Part shown: one piece after another, positions 54,460 through 62,470 of the stretch
How the letters are laid out: every line of letters begins with the position of its first letter
Position numbering within the stretch: position 1 is the first letter of the stretch
Origin: Terriglobales bacterium
GTDB lineage: Bacteria; Acidobacteriota; Terriglobia; Terriglobales; Acidobacteriaceae
Reading direction: 5' to 3'
Length of the DNA: 64,000 bases
Assembly (NCBI GenBank): GCA_035651655.1
Contig: DASRFG010000023.1
Span: 620,001-684,000, forward strand
Translations under genes and position numbers: made by a program
Notes under the pieces: generated by a model
Databases searched by the model: none
What the model saw: only the letters and a program-made list of their open reading frames with translations
What the model was told of the DNA's origin: nothing

Positions 54460-54729
54460 ATGTCTCCTCTGCTTTGGCTGCTGACGGTGTGGGGTATCCT
54501 CACAGCCATCTTGATTGTGCTCCTGATCTATCGCAGCACCCTCACCATGCGTGAAGAGGAACAGCTCTTTCTGGATGAAGCAGAATCCCATATGCAGCAA
54601 GAGCAAATGGAACTCATCAGCCGGGTGAACAAGGTCAATCCTCTGGTTCGAGCATTTGGCGCGGCTTCGGGATTGTTGATCCTGGTAATCGCGGCGATGT
54701 GGATATATCAGGGCTTGACCATGCAGTAA
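54460..54729 (+). CDS. Small two-helix membrane protein, conserved type, unknown function
   Basis: An 89-residue protein with two membrane segments (LLWLLTVWGILTAILIVLLIY and ASGLLILVIAAMWIYQGL) and a charged loop MREEEQLFLDEAESHMQQEQMELISRV between them. The GAGGTGG just before the ATG is a plausible ribosome site and a promoter-like TATAAT lies upstream. I do not recognise it; no functional motif is visible. A good terminator follows at 54788. Confidence 0.75.
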   Translation: MSPLLWLLTVWGILTAILIVLLIYRSTLTMREEEQLFLDEAESHMQQEQMELISRVNKVNPLVRAFGAASGLLILVIAAMWIYQGLTMQ

Positions 54730-54787
54730 TGCAGGTCGGCCGCCGTTAGCCACGTTCCCAATGCGTAAGAAAAGAGTGTGCTTTAAA

Positions 54788-54816
54788 AATGCCTCCTGCG
54801 GGAGGCATTCTCTTTT
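54788..54816 (+). terminator. Rho-independent terminator
   Basis: AATGCCTCC (54788-54796) pairs with GGAGGCATT (54801-54809), loop TGCG, followed by CTCTTTT. It ends the transcript of the small membrane protein gene. Confidence 0.85.
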
Positions 54817-54935
54817 GCGATTTGAGGCGTTTCGCACCAAGGTCGCTGGCCGGACGGACACTGGCCTCCCGCCGCTGTTCCTGCGTTTTTCCGCCCCTGC
54901 AAAGATGCGCGTAGACTCGAACCAAGAGAAAGATC

Positions 54936-55277
54936 ATGCTCGTATCTGACGACGATCGAACGCTCGACTACTCGACTCAGCGCCGTTTTCCAAGGTATCC
55001 AGTGGATCGCCCACTCTATGCCGTGCTGAATTGGCCCGATACTCCCACCATGACTGTCTCCGGACGATGCCATGTGATTGGCGAAGGCGGCGTCGGCGCC
55101 GTCATGTCCCAGCAGTTCCGCCTGGGTGAGGTCGTCTATCTTCAACTTAAGGACGGGCTACGCGTGTATGCCGCGGTCCGCAGCCAAAGAGGATTCGCCC
55201 ACGGCTTCGAATTCGTGCTGTTGCGCGACGCGCAGCGCCATTCCATCCGGCAACTATGCGGCTCTGCTTCTTCTTAG
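54936..55277 (+). CDS. PilZ-domain-like protein
   Basis: A 113-residue protein with the PilZ domain outline: RRFPRYPVDRPL (the RxxxR segment at 16-20) followed by a beta-strand and the VIGEGGVGAV segment at 47-56, then LRLKDG/FEFVLL strands. In typical cyclic di-GMP binders the second motif is D/NxSxxG; here it reads V-x-G-x-x-G, so the ligand site is degenerate. PilZ proteins sense cyclic di-GMP or act in pilus control. The ligand state is not certain. It is a single gene upstream of the sigma factor block. Confidence 0.75.
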   Translation: MLVSDDDRTLDYSTQRRFPRYPVDRPLYAVLNWPDTPTMTVSGRCHVIGEGGVGAVMSQQFRLGEVVYLQLKDGLRVYAAVRSQRGFAHGFEFVLLRDAQRHSIRQLCGSASS

Positions 55278-55413
55278 CCCAGGCCTCCCCTCTAGAAATA
55301 TTCGTTTCCCGCGGGTTGCGTCCAAAGGACAATAATCTGGAGAAATCGGTTAGCCCGAGTCGATAATTCACCTACCTATCAAAGACTGCACCACTACCAG
55401 AAAGCAGCCAGGA

Positions 55414-55442
55414 TTGGGCGTCGTCGCGTTTGCGGCTATAAT
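55414..55442 (+). promoter_or_regulatory. Putative promoter of the sigma/anti-sigma operon
   Basis: TTGGGC (55414-55419), a 17-base spacer and TATAAT (55437-55442) lie in the 373-base gap 55278-55650. Nothing else recognisable is in that gap; a 75-residue frame (55414-55641) shows no support. Confidence 0.5.
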
Positions 55443-55650
55443 GCTCGGCCAGCCGCGGGACAGGCGAATGAACGAACTTCACAAAGTGATCGGCGGGTTT
55501 CCAAAGCGAGTGGAGTGCTGTGCCGGAGTTTTTCTGAATCCACGACTCATTCAGGCATCTGGGGTCGTGAGCGTTCGATCGGTCGTATCGATAAGCACGG
55601 AGAAACATCACGCTCAAGCGAACATTAAAAACGTGGTCTAAAAGCCGATA

Positions 55651-56403
55651 ATGGCCAAGTTCGGAAATACTGACCCAAACTGTAACGCGGGTGCTGCCAA
55701 AAAGGGCAAGGCGGAAATGCTCTCTATTGACAGCCGGGATCGAAATTCGTCCTCAGCGAGCCCACCAAAACTGTCGTACACCGAACTGAGTGATCTCCCG
55801 GATGAGCCCCTGGTTGCTTCGATGCTGTCAGGACAAGATGAGGCCCTGGGAGTCATTTACGACCGTTACTTCCGCCTGGTCTTCGCGGTGTGCTGGAAGA
55901 TCGTGCGCAACAAAGAAGAAGCAGAAGATATCATGCAAAACGTTTTCCTTGAATTTTATAAGTCTGCAGCCAAGTACGATCGCACTCGAGGCCCCGTCAA
56001 GGTCTGGCTGTTGCAAATTGCTTACCACCGCAGCCTGACGAAACGACAGCACCTTCACGCCAAAATGTTCGCGGAAAGCACCCTGGAAAATGTTATCGCG
56101 GATGAGAGCCGTTTACAGAACAGCGGAACGCGAGCCGCCCATTGCCTAACGAATGATGAGTCCAGTCATTTGGTTGATCAAGCGTTGAAGAGTCTCGATG
56201 ACGCCCAGCGCGAAACAATCTGTTTGGCATTTTTTGAAGGCTTGTCATTAAAGGAAATAGCAAGAATAACCAATCAATCTTTTGGCAACGTAAGGCACCA
56301 CTACTATAGAGGGCTTAAGAAGCTCAGGTCACTGATCGTGCCAAAAAACACCAGTCAATCACAGAAACTCGTTTTGGAGGGTACCCTCGATGCTAAACCA
56401 TGA
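55651..56403 (+). CDS. ECF-type RNA polymerase sigma factor
   Basis: A 250-residue extracytoplasmic-function sigma factor. Region 2 reads ALGVIYDRYFRLVFAVCWKIVRNKEEAEDIMQNVFLEFYKSAAKYDRTRGPVKVWLLQIAYHRSLTKRQ (about 65-135), and region 4 LDDAQRETICLAFFEGLSLKEIARITNQSFGNVRHHYYRGLKKLRSLI (about 185-235), a helix-turn-helix that binds the -35 element. ATG 55651 has no clear ribosome site; ATG 55717 (with AAGGCGG upstream) is an alternative that still keeps both domains. The anti-sigma gene overlaps its end by 14 bases, giving a coupled pair. Confidence 0.93.
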   Translation: MAKFGNTDPNCNAGAAKKGKAEMLSIDSRDRNSSSASPPKLSYTELSDLPDEPLVASMLSGQDEALGVIYDRYFRLVFAVCWKIVRNKEEAEDIMQNVFLEFYKSAAKYDRTRGPVKVWLLQIAYHRSLTKRQHLHAKMFAESTLENVIADESRLQNSGTRAAHCLTNDESSHLVDQALKSLDDAQRETICLAFFEGLSLKEIARITNQSFGNVRHHYYRGLKKLRSLIVPKNTSQSQKLVLEGTLDAKP

Positions 56404-57646
56404 ATACTTCGAGGAACTGTGCGCCTTGTGGACGCTTGGACAAATCTCGGAGGATGAAGCGAATGCCTTGTCCCGCCACCTGGCAAATTGCTCCGATTGC
56501 CGCGACTCTGAGGTGAAATTCAGGATGACGCTGACAGAGTTGGTTCGAGCTGATAAAAGCCAGGAACTTGAATTCTTTGGAAACGATTTTGGAGCCAGTG
56601 AATTGCGCACGAGATTCGTGGATCGAGCCCGCAAGGAAGGAATTGTTATTGGCGATCCGCCTAAAACCACTTCTCCTGAAGCCAGGTCTCCTGCAGGTTT
56701 CTGGCGAGTTGATGCATGGCGGGCATTCGTCCGAGTGAGTTTAGCTCTGTCGGGAGCAGCAGCTTTGATACTTGCCGCATATCTTTTCGGTGTCAGGGCG
56801 CGTCCATCAAGACAAGACGCGCCTCTCGCAAGCCGGGCAGGCAGTGAGCAAGTATCAGCAGTTCGTGCGGGGCCGCCACCATCATGGCAACGCGAAGAAC
56901 AGCTGCGGAACGAGCTCCTGGCCCTTCAACGCCAAAAAGAAAATTCGGACCGGGCCCTTTTGGCGCTGCGAAGAAGCCTCAACAGCAAAACCGAAGAAGC
57001 TAAGGACCTGGAGCTGAAATTACATCAGGCGGCCGCTTCTCTCGCCACGTTGGAAGCGATACAGAGAACAGATTCCGAATTGCTGGCCGACGCTCAAAGA
57101 GAGCTGGAAGGATTACGGACGCAGAGGCAGCAAGCCCTCTCTTTTGAATCCGCGCAACAAGGCAGGATCACTGAACTCTCTGACCGCGCCAGACAGCTGG
57201 AGGAAAAGTTAGACCGTGAACGTGAACTCCTGGCATCTGACCGGTTGATTCGCGAACTCATGAGCGCCCGAAATCTGCACATTATCGATGTACACGATTT
57301 AGATAAGAGCGGCAAGAATAAGAAGGCCTTTGGACGAGTGTTCTACACGGAAGGGGAGTCTCTTATCTTTTATGCTTACGACCTGGGCGATCCGCACCCG
57401 CAGAATGCAAAATCTTTCCAGGTTTGGGGGCAACAGGATCAGGCCGACGACTCGGCGCGAAGCCTCGGCATTTTGTACCTCGATGACCATTCCCAGCGAC
57501 GTTGGGTGCTTAAAGTGGATGATCCAGGATTACTGCGAGAGATTGACTCTGTTTTTGTCACCGTAGAACCATATGGAGGAAAGAAGCAACCCTCCGGCAA
57601 GAAATTGCTATACGCGTTTTTGAACAATCAACCGAATCATCCATAG
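56390..57646 (+). CDS. Zinc-finger anti-sigma factor with coiled coil and RskA-like C-terminal domain
   Basis: A 418-residue membrane-bound anti-sigma factor. The N-terminus holds the zinc-binding motif H30-x3-C34-x2-C37 (HLANCSDC). One membrane helix (about 113-134) follows, then about 130 residues of Glu/Gln/Lys/Arg-rich coiled coil (165-290), and a C-terminal domain with QVWG...VFVTVEPYGGKKQPSGKKLL, matching the anti-sigma-K (RskA) extracytoplasmic domain. The coiled coil is unusually long for this family. Its start overlaps the sigma gene, and a GGAGGG site is close by. It probably holds the sigma factor at the membrane until a signal triggers release. The terminator at 57695 closes the transcript. 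Confidence 0.9.
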   Translation: MLNHEYFEELCALWTLGQISEDEANALSRHLANCSDCRDSEVKFRMTLTELVRADKSQELEFFGNDFGASELRTRFVDRARKEGIVIGDPPKTTSPEARSPAGFWRVDAWRAFVRVSLALSGAAALILAAYLFGVRARPSRQDAPLASRAGSEQVSAVRAGPPPSWQREEQLRNELLALQRQKENSDRALLALRRSLNSKTEEAKDLELKLHQAAASLATLEAIQRTDSELLADAQRELEGLRTQRQQALSFESAQQGRITELSDRARQLEEKLDRERELLASDRLIRELMSARNLHIIDVHDLDKSGKNKKAFGRVFYTEGESLIFYAYDLGDPHPQNAKSFQVWGQQDQADDSARSLGILYLDDHSQRRWVLKVDDPGLLREIDSVFVTVEPYGGKKQPSGKKLLYAFLNNQPNHP

Positions 57647-57663
57647 GTTGAGAGAAATATTAA

Positions 57664-57692
57664 AATTTGTTCAGCTTCACGCTGAACAAATT
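57664..57692. repeat. Perfect 12-bp inverted repeat upstream of the terminator
   Basis: AATTTGTTCAGC (57664-57675), loop TTCAC, GCTGAACAAATT (57681-57692). It lies 18 bases past the anti-sigma stop and directly before the terminator hairpin. It could be an added transcript-end structure or a binding site for a protein. Confidence 0.6.
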
Positions 57693-57694
57693 AG

Positions 57695-57726
57695 GGGGTG
57701 GCGAGCAGCCGCCCCATTTTTCTTTT
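57695..57726 (+). terminator. Strong rho-independent terminator of the sigma/anti-sigma operon
   Basis: GGGGTGGC (57695-57702) pairs with GCCGCCCC (57708-57715; one G-U pair), loop GAGCA, then ATTTTTCTTTTT. It separates the sigma operon from the receptor gene at 57801. Confidence 0.92.
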
Positions 57727-57800
57727 TGTCCGCATTTCCTTTGGTACAAATTTCCCCATACGAAGGAATACTGTGAATAACGGGCTCAGAGGTCCCTCGA

Positions 57801-60800
57801 ATGCAGCGGTGGCGTACATTCCATTCGCTTGTCTGTCTTCTCTTGCTGATTGTGCTCCCGCGTCCCGTCATGGGGCAAAGCGAAAGGGCCGTGATAACGG
57901 GGCGTGTCACAGATCCGTCAGGCGCAGTCATAGCCGGCGCGGAGGTTATCGCCACGGAGATCGGAACCAATCGCTCTGTATCAACCATAACCACCAAAAA
58001 GGGCCGATATGTATTAGCGGACCTCCAGCCGGGGCGCTATCGAATCGTGGTGGTGAAGGACGGCTTCCGTCAGACGGTAGGCACAAGAATTTCATTGCGT
58101 GTGCAGGACAACATCGCGCAAAACTTTGAATTGCAGGTCGGCTCCGTAGCAGAATCGGTTACCGTTGTAGCCACGCAAGAGAATTTCCAGCAGTCCCCTG
58201 CTGTCGGAACGGTAATCGATCGCGGCCTGGTTGAAAATATTCCGCTCAACGGCCGAACGTTCCAGGCATTGATTGCTCTCGTCCCAGGTGTGGTGACAGC
58301 GAAAGCAGACAGTAATAATCCGGGGCAGTTCAGCGTAAACGGGCAGAGAACGAACGCCAATACCATTTCCATCGATGGAGTCAGCGCGAATGTGGCCGCC
58401 GATACTTCGATCGGGCTAGGTCAAGCCGCGGGAGGCTCATTGCCATCCCTCACGGCACTGGGCACGACAAGCAACCTGGTCTCGGTTGACGCTCTCTCGG
58501 AATTTAAGGTTCAAACATCGGCTTTCAGCCCGGAATTTGGTCATACCCCGGGCGGTCAAATTTCAATTGTCACGCGCTCTGGCACCAATGCGTATCACGG
58601 GACGGCGTTTGAATATTTTCGGAATGAAGCTCTCGATGCAAACGACTGGTTCAGCAACCATCTCGGTCTCCATAAGGCGCCTTTGCGGCAACACGATTTT
58701 GGAGGCGTTTTCGGCGGGCACATCGTAAAGGATCGGACCTTCTTTTTCGCTTCCTATGAACAATTGACCCTGCGGCTCCCGCAAACCAAGACCTCAAAGG
58801 TCCCTTCCCTGGCCTCGCGGGCCGCCGCGAGTCCTGAACTGAAGCCTTGGCTGGATGCCTATCCGCTCCCGAACGGACCCGATACGATCAATGGCGAAAG
58901 TGTTTTTGCCGCGAACTACGCCGATCCGTCGGTAGTTCACGCCGGAAGTATCCGAGTGGATCAAACAATCCCCGAGCATGGTTCTTTCTTCGTGCGCTAC
59001 AACTCCGCGCCATCCAGCAGTTCCCGGCGCCGCTCTGCAATGAGTGATGTTGTGGACTCCATAGTGGATACGCAAACCCTCACCGGCGGCTATACCTGGA
59101 CGCTGAACGCAACCCTCGGAATCGATGTGCGCATGAACTACAGCCGAGTTCGGGGAGCGAATACGTTCGCCGTAGACAATTTTCATGGCGCCAAGCCACC
59201 GGCAGACTCGGTCATTTTTCCGCCGTTCACTTCGAGAGCCCATGCCTTGGTGGAGTTCATCCCGTTTGGCGCCAACGACCTGGCATCTGGAACCCTCGCC
59301 AGCAACCTGCAAAGGCAGATCAATTTGGTCGCCAATGTGAACGTAATCAAGCGCGAGCACCAACTAAAGTTCGGCGTGGATTATCGGAGGCTTTTCCCTG
59401 TTTCTGGTCCCGCCAGTTACCTGCAGCAGGCAGTTTTTTACAACGGCACTGCGGGTGCCCTCACGGGAATCGCCGATTCCGTGGAAGTGGACGCTTTCGC
59501 GGCCAACCTTTCCCCGCGATATTTGAGTTTGGGTCTGTATGCGGTGGACGTTTGGATGCCCTCTCCTCGATTTACCCTGACATACGGTTTACGTTGGGAG
59601 CTCGAACCGCCCCCCACCGAGGCAAGCGGCAAAAATCCCATCACACTGCAGGGCGTGGATAGCCCAGCGACGATCCGCGTCGCGCCGCCCAACACCCCGC
59701 TCTACCAAACGACCTATGACAACTTTGCGCCAAGAATCGGAGCGGCCTATCACCTTTCCGAAAGAAAAGGAACGGAGTCCATCCTCAGAGGAGGCTTTGG
59801 TCTATTTTACGATCTCGGTAACTCCTCTACTGCGGGCGGTTTAACGAATCTGCCGTATTCCGCTTCCAAGTTCTTCGACAATGTTCATTTTCCGCTCAGT
59901 CTAACCGACGCAGCGCCACCTTCACTCGTGAATTCTGGCCCGCCGTTTGGATTCGTCCAGGCTTCGGACCCACACTTGAAATTACCCAGGTCATACCAGT
60001 GGAACGTCGCTCTGGAGCAGGCCATCGGAGCAAGTCAAGGTATCACGGCCACCTACGTAGGCACGGTGGGACGAAGACTTCTTCGCCGGGAGTTAATCAT
60101 TGCACCGAACCCGGATTTCGGTTTCGTCGCTATCACGCGGAATGCCGCCACTTCCGACTACCATGCTTTGCAGCTTCAGTTCGAACGCCGGCTCGTAAAT
60201 GGTCTGCAGATACTGTCGTCCTATACCTGGGCTCATTCGATTGATCTGGCTTCGGAGGATTCGTCAAATCTGGCTGGGGTAGGCGCTCTCAATCCGAACA
60301 TTGATCGAGGTTCTTCCTCGTTTGATGTTCGGCACGCATTTAATGCTGCCGCCACTTATGACATTCCGGCTCCGCATGTCAGCTCGGCGATCCACCACAT
60401 ACTGAAAGGCTGGTCCGTAGCCCCAACATTTACTGCCAGGTCCGCGACACCGGTCAATATCGTTACTGGTGACCCCACCGGTGCCGGAATTATCGGAGTT
60501 CAGATTTTCGGATTGCAACGCCCGGATGTGGTCCCGAATGTTCCCTTTTATGTCCACGATCCGCAAGCTCCAGGCGGAAGAAGAATAAACAGCAACGCGT
60601 TTGCATTGCCTCCCGATACCAGGCAGGGAACCCTTGGCCGCAATGCGCTTCGTGGCTTGGCGATGTATCAGCTTGATCTTGGGTTCGCCCGGCGATTTGA
60701 GCTCACGGAAAAGCTGGCGCTGCAGTTCCGGGGTGAGCTTTTTAACATCTTCAACCATCCAAATTTCGCCGACGTCGGATTTGATACGGTGAATTCCAGC

Positions 60801-60977
60801 ATTTTGTATAACGGTCTTTCCCCAAGTGGTGGACCCCTTCCAAATCCCTTCTTTGGTGTTCCATCTCAAATGCTCGGCCGAAGCTTGGGGAGCGGGGGCC
60901 AGGAAGGAGGTTTGAATCCGCTGTACCAGGTTGGAGGGCCGCGCTCCATCCAACTCGCTTTGAAATTGCAATTTTAG
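57801..60977 (+). CDS. TonB-dependent receptor, Oar-like, complete
   Basis: A 1058-residue outer-membrane receptor. A signal peptide (MQRWRTFHSLVCLLLLIVLPRPVMGQ) leads to a carboxypeptidase regulatory-like domain (VITGRVTDPSGAVIAGAEVIATEIGTNRSVSTITTKKGRYVLADLQPGRYRIVV, about 30-110), then the plug (VIDRGLVENIPLNGRTFQALIALVPGV, SVNGQRTNANTISIDGVS) and a long barrel that ends in an aromatic residue (QLALKLQF). This matches the Oar family of myxobacteria and Acidobacteriota. It likely imports or secretes large substrates with TonB energy. It follows the sigma/anti-sigma operon, so it may be a target of that regulator (inference; it has its own gap after a terminator). A PepSY-like gene follows 48 bases on. 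Confidence 0.95.
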   Translation: MQRWRTFHSLVCLLLLIVLPRPVMGQSERAVITGRVTDPSGAVIAGAEVIATEIGTNRSVSTITTKKGRYVLADLQPGRYRIVVVKDGFRQTVGTRISLRVQDNIAQNFELQVGSVAESVTVVATQENFQQSPAVGTVIDRGLVENIPLNGRTFQALIALVPGVVTAKADSNNPGQFSVNGQRTNANTISIDGVSANVAADTSIGLGQAAGGSLPSLTALGTTSNLVSVDALSEFKVQTSAFSPEFGHTPGGQISIVTRSGTNAYHGTAFEYFRNEALDANDWFSNHLGLHKAPLRQHDFGGVFGGHIVKDRTFFFASYEQLTLRLPQTKTSKVPSLASRAAASPELKPWLDAYPLPNGPDTINGESVFAANYADPSVVHAGSIRVDQTIPEHGSFFVRYNSAPSSSSRRRSAMSDVVDSIVDTQTLTGGYTWTLNATLGIDVRMNYSRVRGANTFAVDNFHGAKPPADSVIFPPFTSRAHALVEFIPFGANDLASGTLASNLQRQINLVANVNVIKREHQLKFGVDYRRLFPVSGPASYLQQAVFYNGTAGALTGIADSVEVDAFAANLSPRYLSLGLYAVDVWMPSPRFTLTYGLRWELEPPPTEASGKNPITLQGVDSPATIRVAPPNTPLYQTTYDNFAPRIGAAYHLSERKGTESILRGGFGLFYDLGNSSTAGGLTNLPYSASKFFDNVHFPLSLTDAAPPSLVNSGPPFGFVQASDPHLKLPRSYQWNVALEQAIGASQGITATYVGTVGRRLLRRELIIAPNPDFGFVAITRNAATSDYHALQLQFERRLVNGLQILSSYTWAHSIDLASEDSSNLAGVGALNPNIDRGSSSFDVRHAFNAAATYDIPAPHVSSAIHHILKGWSVAPTFTARSATPVNIVTGDPTGAGIIGVQIFGLQRPDVVPNVPFYVHDPQAPGGRRINSNAFALPPDTRQGTLGRNALRGLAMYQLDLGFARRFELTEKLALQFRGELFNIFNHPNFADVGFDTVNSSILYNGLSPSGGPLPNPFFGVPSQMLGRSLGSGGQEGGLNPLYQVGGPRSIQLALKLQF

Positions 60978-61025
60978 AAGGCGCACTAAATACCACCTTA
61001 CGAATAATGGAGAGGGAAAAAGGAC

Positions 61026-61526
61026 ATGTCTCGAACAAGAATGTTGGCCGTAGCCGTATCGTTGGTTTGCCTCGTTAGCTTCGGTTTGCTCACCAGAGTT
61101 GTGGCACAGGAAGCAGAGCATGCAGTTAAATTTGAAGAGCTACCTAAGGCTGTGCAACAAACAGCGACCGCACAGTTAAAGGGAGCGACGGTACGCGGAT
61201 ATACCGCGGAAACAAATAAGATCGGCCACGTACACTATGAGATGGAAACGGTCACGGCGGCGGGCTTGACTCGCGATCTTCTCATCGAGTCAACGGGCGG
61301 GGTCCTCAGCATCGAAGAAGAAGTCAAAATGGACTCGAATGAGGTTCCGGCAACGGTTCGGGAAACACTGCAGAAATACGTGAAAGGCATCAACGGCTCG
61401 GTTGCCAAACTTGAACGAGTCACGAAAGCCGACGGGACGGTCCTAGGGTACGACGCAGATATTCAGTCGGAAGTGACACTGAATCCGGACGGCGCCATTA
61501 AGAAAGCTGCACCTCCAGCCAACTAA
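61026..61526 (+). CDS. Secreted PepSY-like protein
   Basis: A 166-residue exported protein. A signal peptide (MSRTRMLAVAVSLVCLVSFGLLTRVVAQ) precedes two PepSY-like repeats: AVKFEELPKAVQQTATAQLKGATVRGYTAETNKIGHVHYEMETVTAAGLTRDLLIESTGGVLSIEEEV and NEVPATVRETLQKYVKGINGSVAKLERVTKADGTVLGYDADIQSEVTLNPDG. PepSY domains are often inhibitors or partners of peptidases or cofactors in the envelope. It lies 48 bases downstream of the Oar-like receptor, same strand, with AGAGGGAAAAAGGAC before the ATG. Confidence 0.85.
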   Translation: MSRTRMLAVAVSLVCLVSFGLLTRVVAQEAEHAVKFEELPKAVQQTATAQLKGATVRGYTAETNKIGHVHYEMETVTAAGLTRDLLIESTGGVLSIEEEVKMDSNEVPATVRETLQKYVKGINGSVAKLERVTKADGTVLGYDADIQSEVTLNPDGAIKKAAPPAN

Positions 61527-61585
61527 TATCAGCATACAGGAAAAGGTGACGGCCTAACCGGTCAGCTTTTCTGGCAGCTTTTGGT

Positions 61586-61621
61586 GCTTGTGAATTCGCG
61601 GCCAGGCGCGAATTCACAAGC
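61586..61621. repeat. Perfect 15-bp inverted repeat
   Basis: GCTTGTGAATTCGCG (61586-61600), loop GCCAGG, CGCGAATTCACAAGC (61607-61621). The two arms match perfectly, the longest perfect inverted repeat I see in this window. There is no T-run after it. It lies 59 bases after the PepSY-like gene and just before the orphan beta-domain ORF, whose frame is open through the repeat. Confidence 0.75.
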
Positions 61622-61627
61622 GGTTTC

Positions 61628-61999
61628 GTGTGGGATCCTCTCCTCTTAACTGGAACGCTGTCCACCAAAGCCATTGCCCCCGGAATTAATGTAGTAGCTT
61701 TCTCTGCCAATCCAACGTTTGACGCTTCTCTCGGCAATTCTCAAAAGATTGTATTGATGGGAACCGTGGCGAGTTCGAATTTGACCAATCCGGTAGCAGG
61801 TGAGCAGCTTAACTTTGTTGTTTGCCAGGACGGAGCTGGCGGCCACACGTTCACTTTCCCCAGCAACTTTCGTTCGCCGTCTGGGCCTGCGCCGAAGCTA
61901 CTTGGAACGGCGGCAAACACCTGCACTCTCGGAGCGTTCCTGGTAGATTCCGACGGCGCAACAGTTTTCCAATTGTCCGCGTTTCAAATTGCAGAATAG
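61628..61999 (+). CDS. Orphan beta-rich domain ORF, probable fragment of a larger exoprotein
   Basis: A 123-residue open frame starting at GTG 61628; the frame is open back to 61550 but has no start codon there. The sequence KAIAPGINVVAFSANPTFDASLGNSQKIVLMGTVASSNLTNPVAGEQLNFVVCQDGAGGHTFTFPSNF reads like the C-terminal beta domain that ends many surface proteins in Acidobacteriota. Lacking a signal peptide and the expected N-terminal part, it is either a remnant or a standalone copy. It sits beside the perfect inverted repeat at 61586-61621, which may mark the junction of the rearrangement. I do not claim a function. Confidence 0.5.
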   Translation: MWDPLLLTGTLSTKAIAPGINVVAFSANPTFDASLGNSQKIVLMGTVASSNLTNPVAGEQLNFVVCQDGAGGHTFTFPSNFRSPSGPAPKLLGTAANTCTLGAFLVDSDGATVFQLSAFQIAE

Positions 62000-62183
62000 C
62001 CGAATATTACTCGAAGAAGAACTGTGGGTGGCCGAACCAAGTTGAAAGCAAACCGTTGAGAAGTGTCGCCGCGAGTCCATTTTTCGGCAGGCTAGCTTTT
62101 AGCTGTTGACTTACTGCCGCATTTGCAGATATGTCCCTACAGTAGTCCCTACGCCAGCCAAACCGGAAAACAAGGAGCCTATA

Positions 62184-62189
62184 TATAAT
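62184..62189 (+). promoter_or_regulatory. Putative -10 box of tRNA-Leu
   Basis: A perfect TATAAT (in CTATATATAATTG) ends 13 bases before the tRNA 5' end. The matching -35 side (AACCGG region) is weak. The sequence between 62000 and 62183 holds no gene that I support. Confidence 0.5.
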
Positions 62190-62202
62190 TGATCTCCCAC
62201 GT

Positions 62203-62287
62203 GCGAAAGTGGCGGAACTGGCAGACGCACCAGACTTAGGATCTGGCGGGGAAACCCATGGGGGTTCGACTCCCCCCTTTCGCACCA
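62203..62287 (+). tRNA. tRNA-Leu (UAG)
   Basis: An 85-base cloverleaf: the acceptor GCGAAAG pairs with CTTTCGC, the D arm is GGCGGAACTGGCAGACGC, and the anticodon arm is CCAGACTTAGGATCTGG with loop CTTAGGA (anticodon TAG). A class II variable arm (CGGGGAAACCCATG region), a GGGGGTTCGACTCCCCC T arm and an encoded CCA complete it. The long variable arm and anticodon identify leucine. Confidence 0.96.
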
Positions 62288-62470
62288 CCCTTTTCGCATC
62301 AATAAGTTCCGACAGATTTCGACTGCTGATCCTTTTTTCCAGTGGGCCCTCCAGTTCGTGCAGCCGAGCAGCGGCAGCGGCAAAACTGGGCCTGCTGGTC
62401 CCTCACCTTCCGGCCAAAGAGACACCAGGTTACGTTGTACGCCAGGGTCAGCGCCACAAACGATGCTGCA

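Noticed and set aside
55414-55641. 75-residue frame ahead of the sigma factor
   Set aside because: It overlaps the likely promoter and has no ribosome site or domain.
60264-61121. 285-residue minus-strand open frame
   Set aside because: Runs antisense through the Oar-like receptor and into the PepSY-like gene; no motif.
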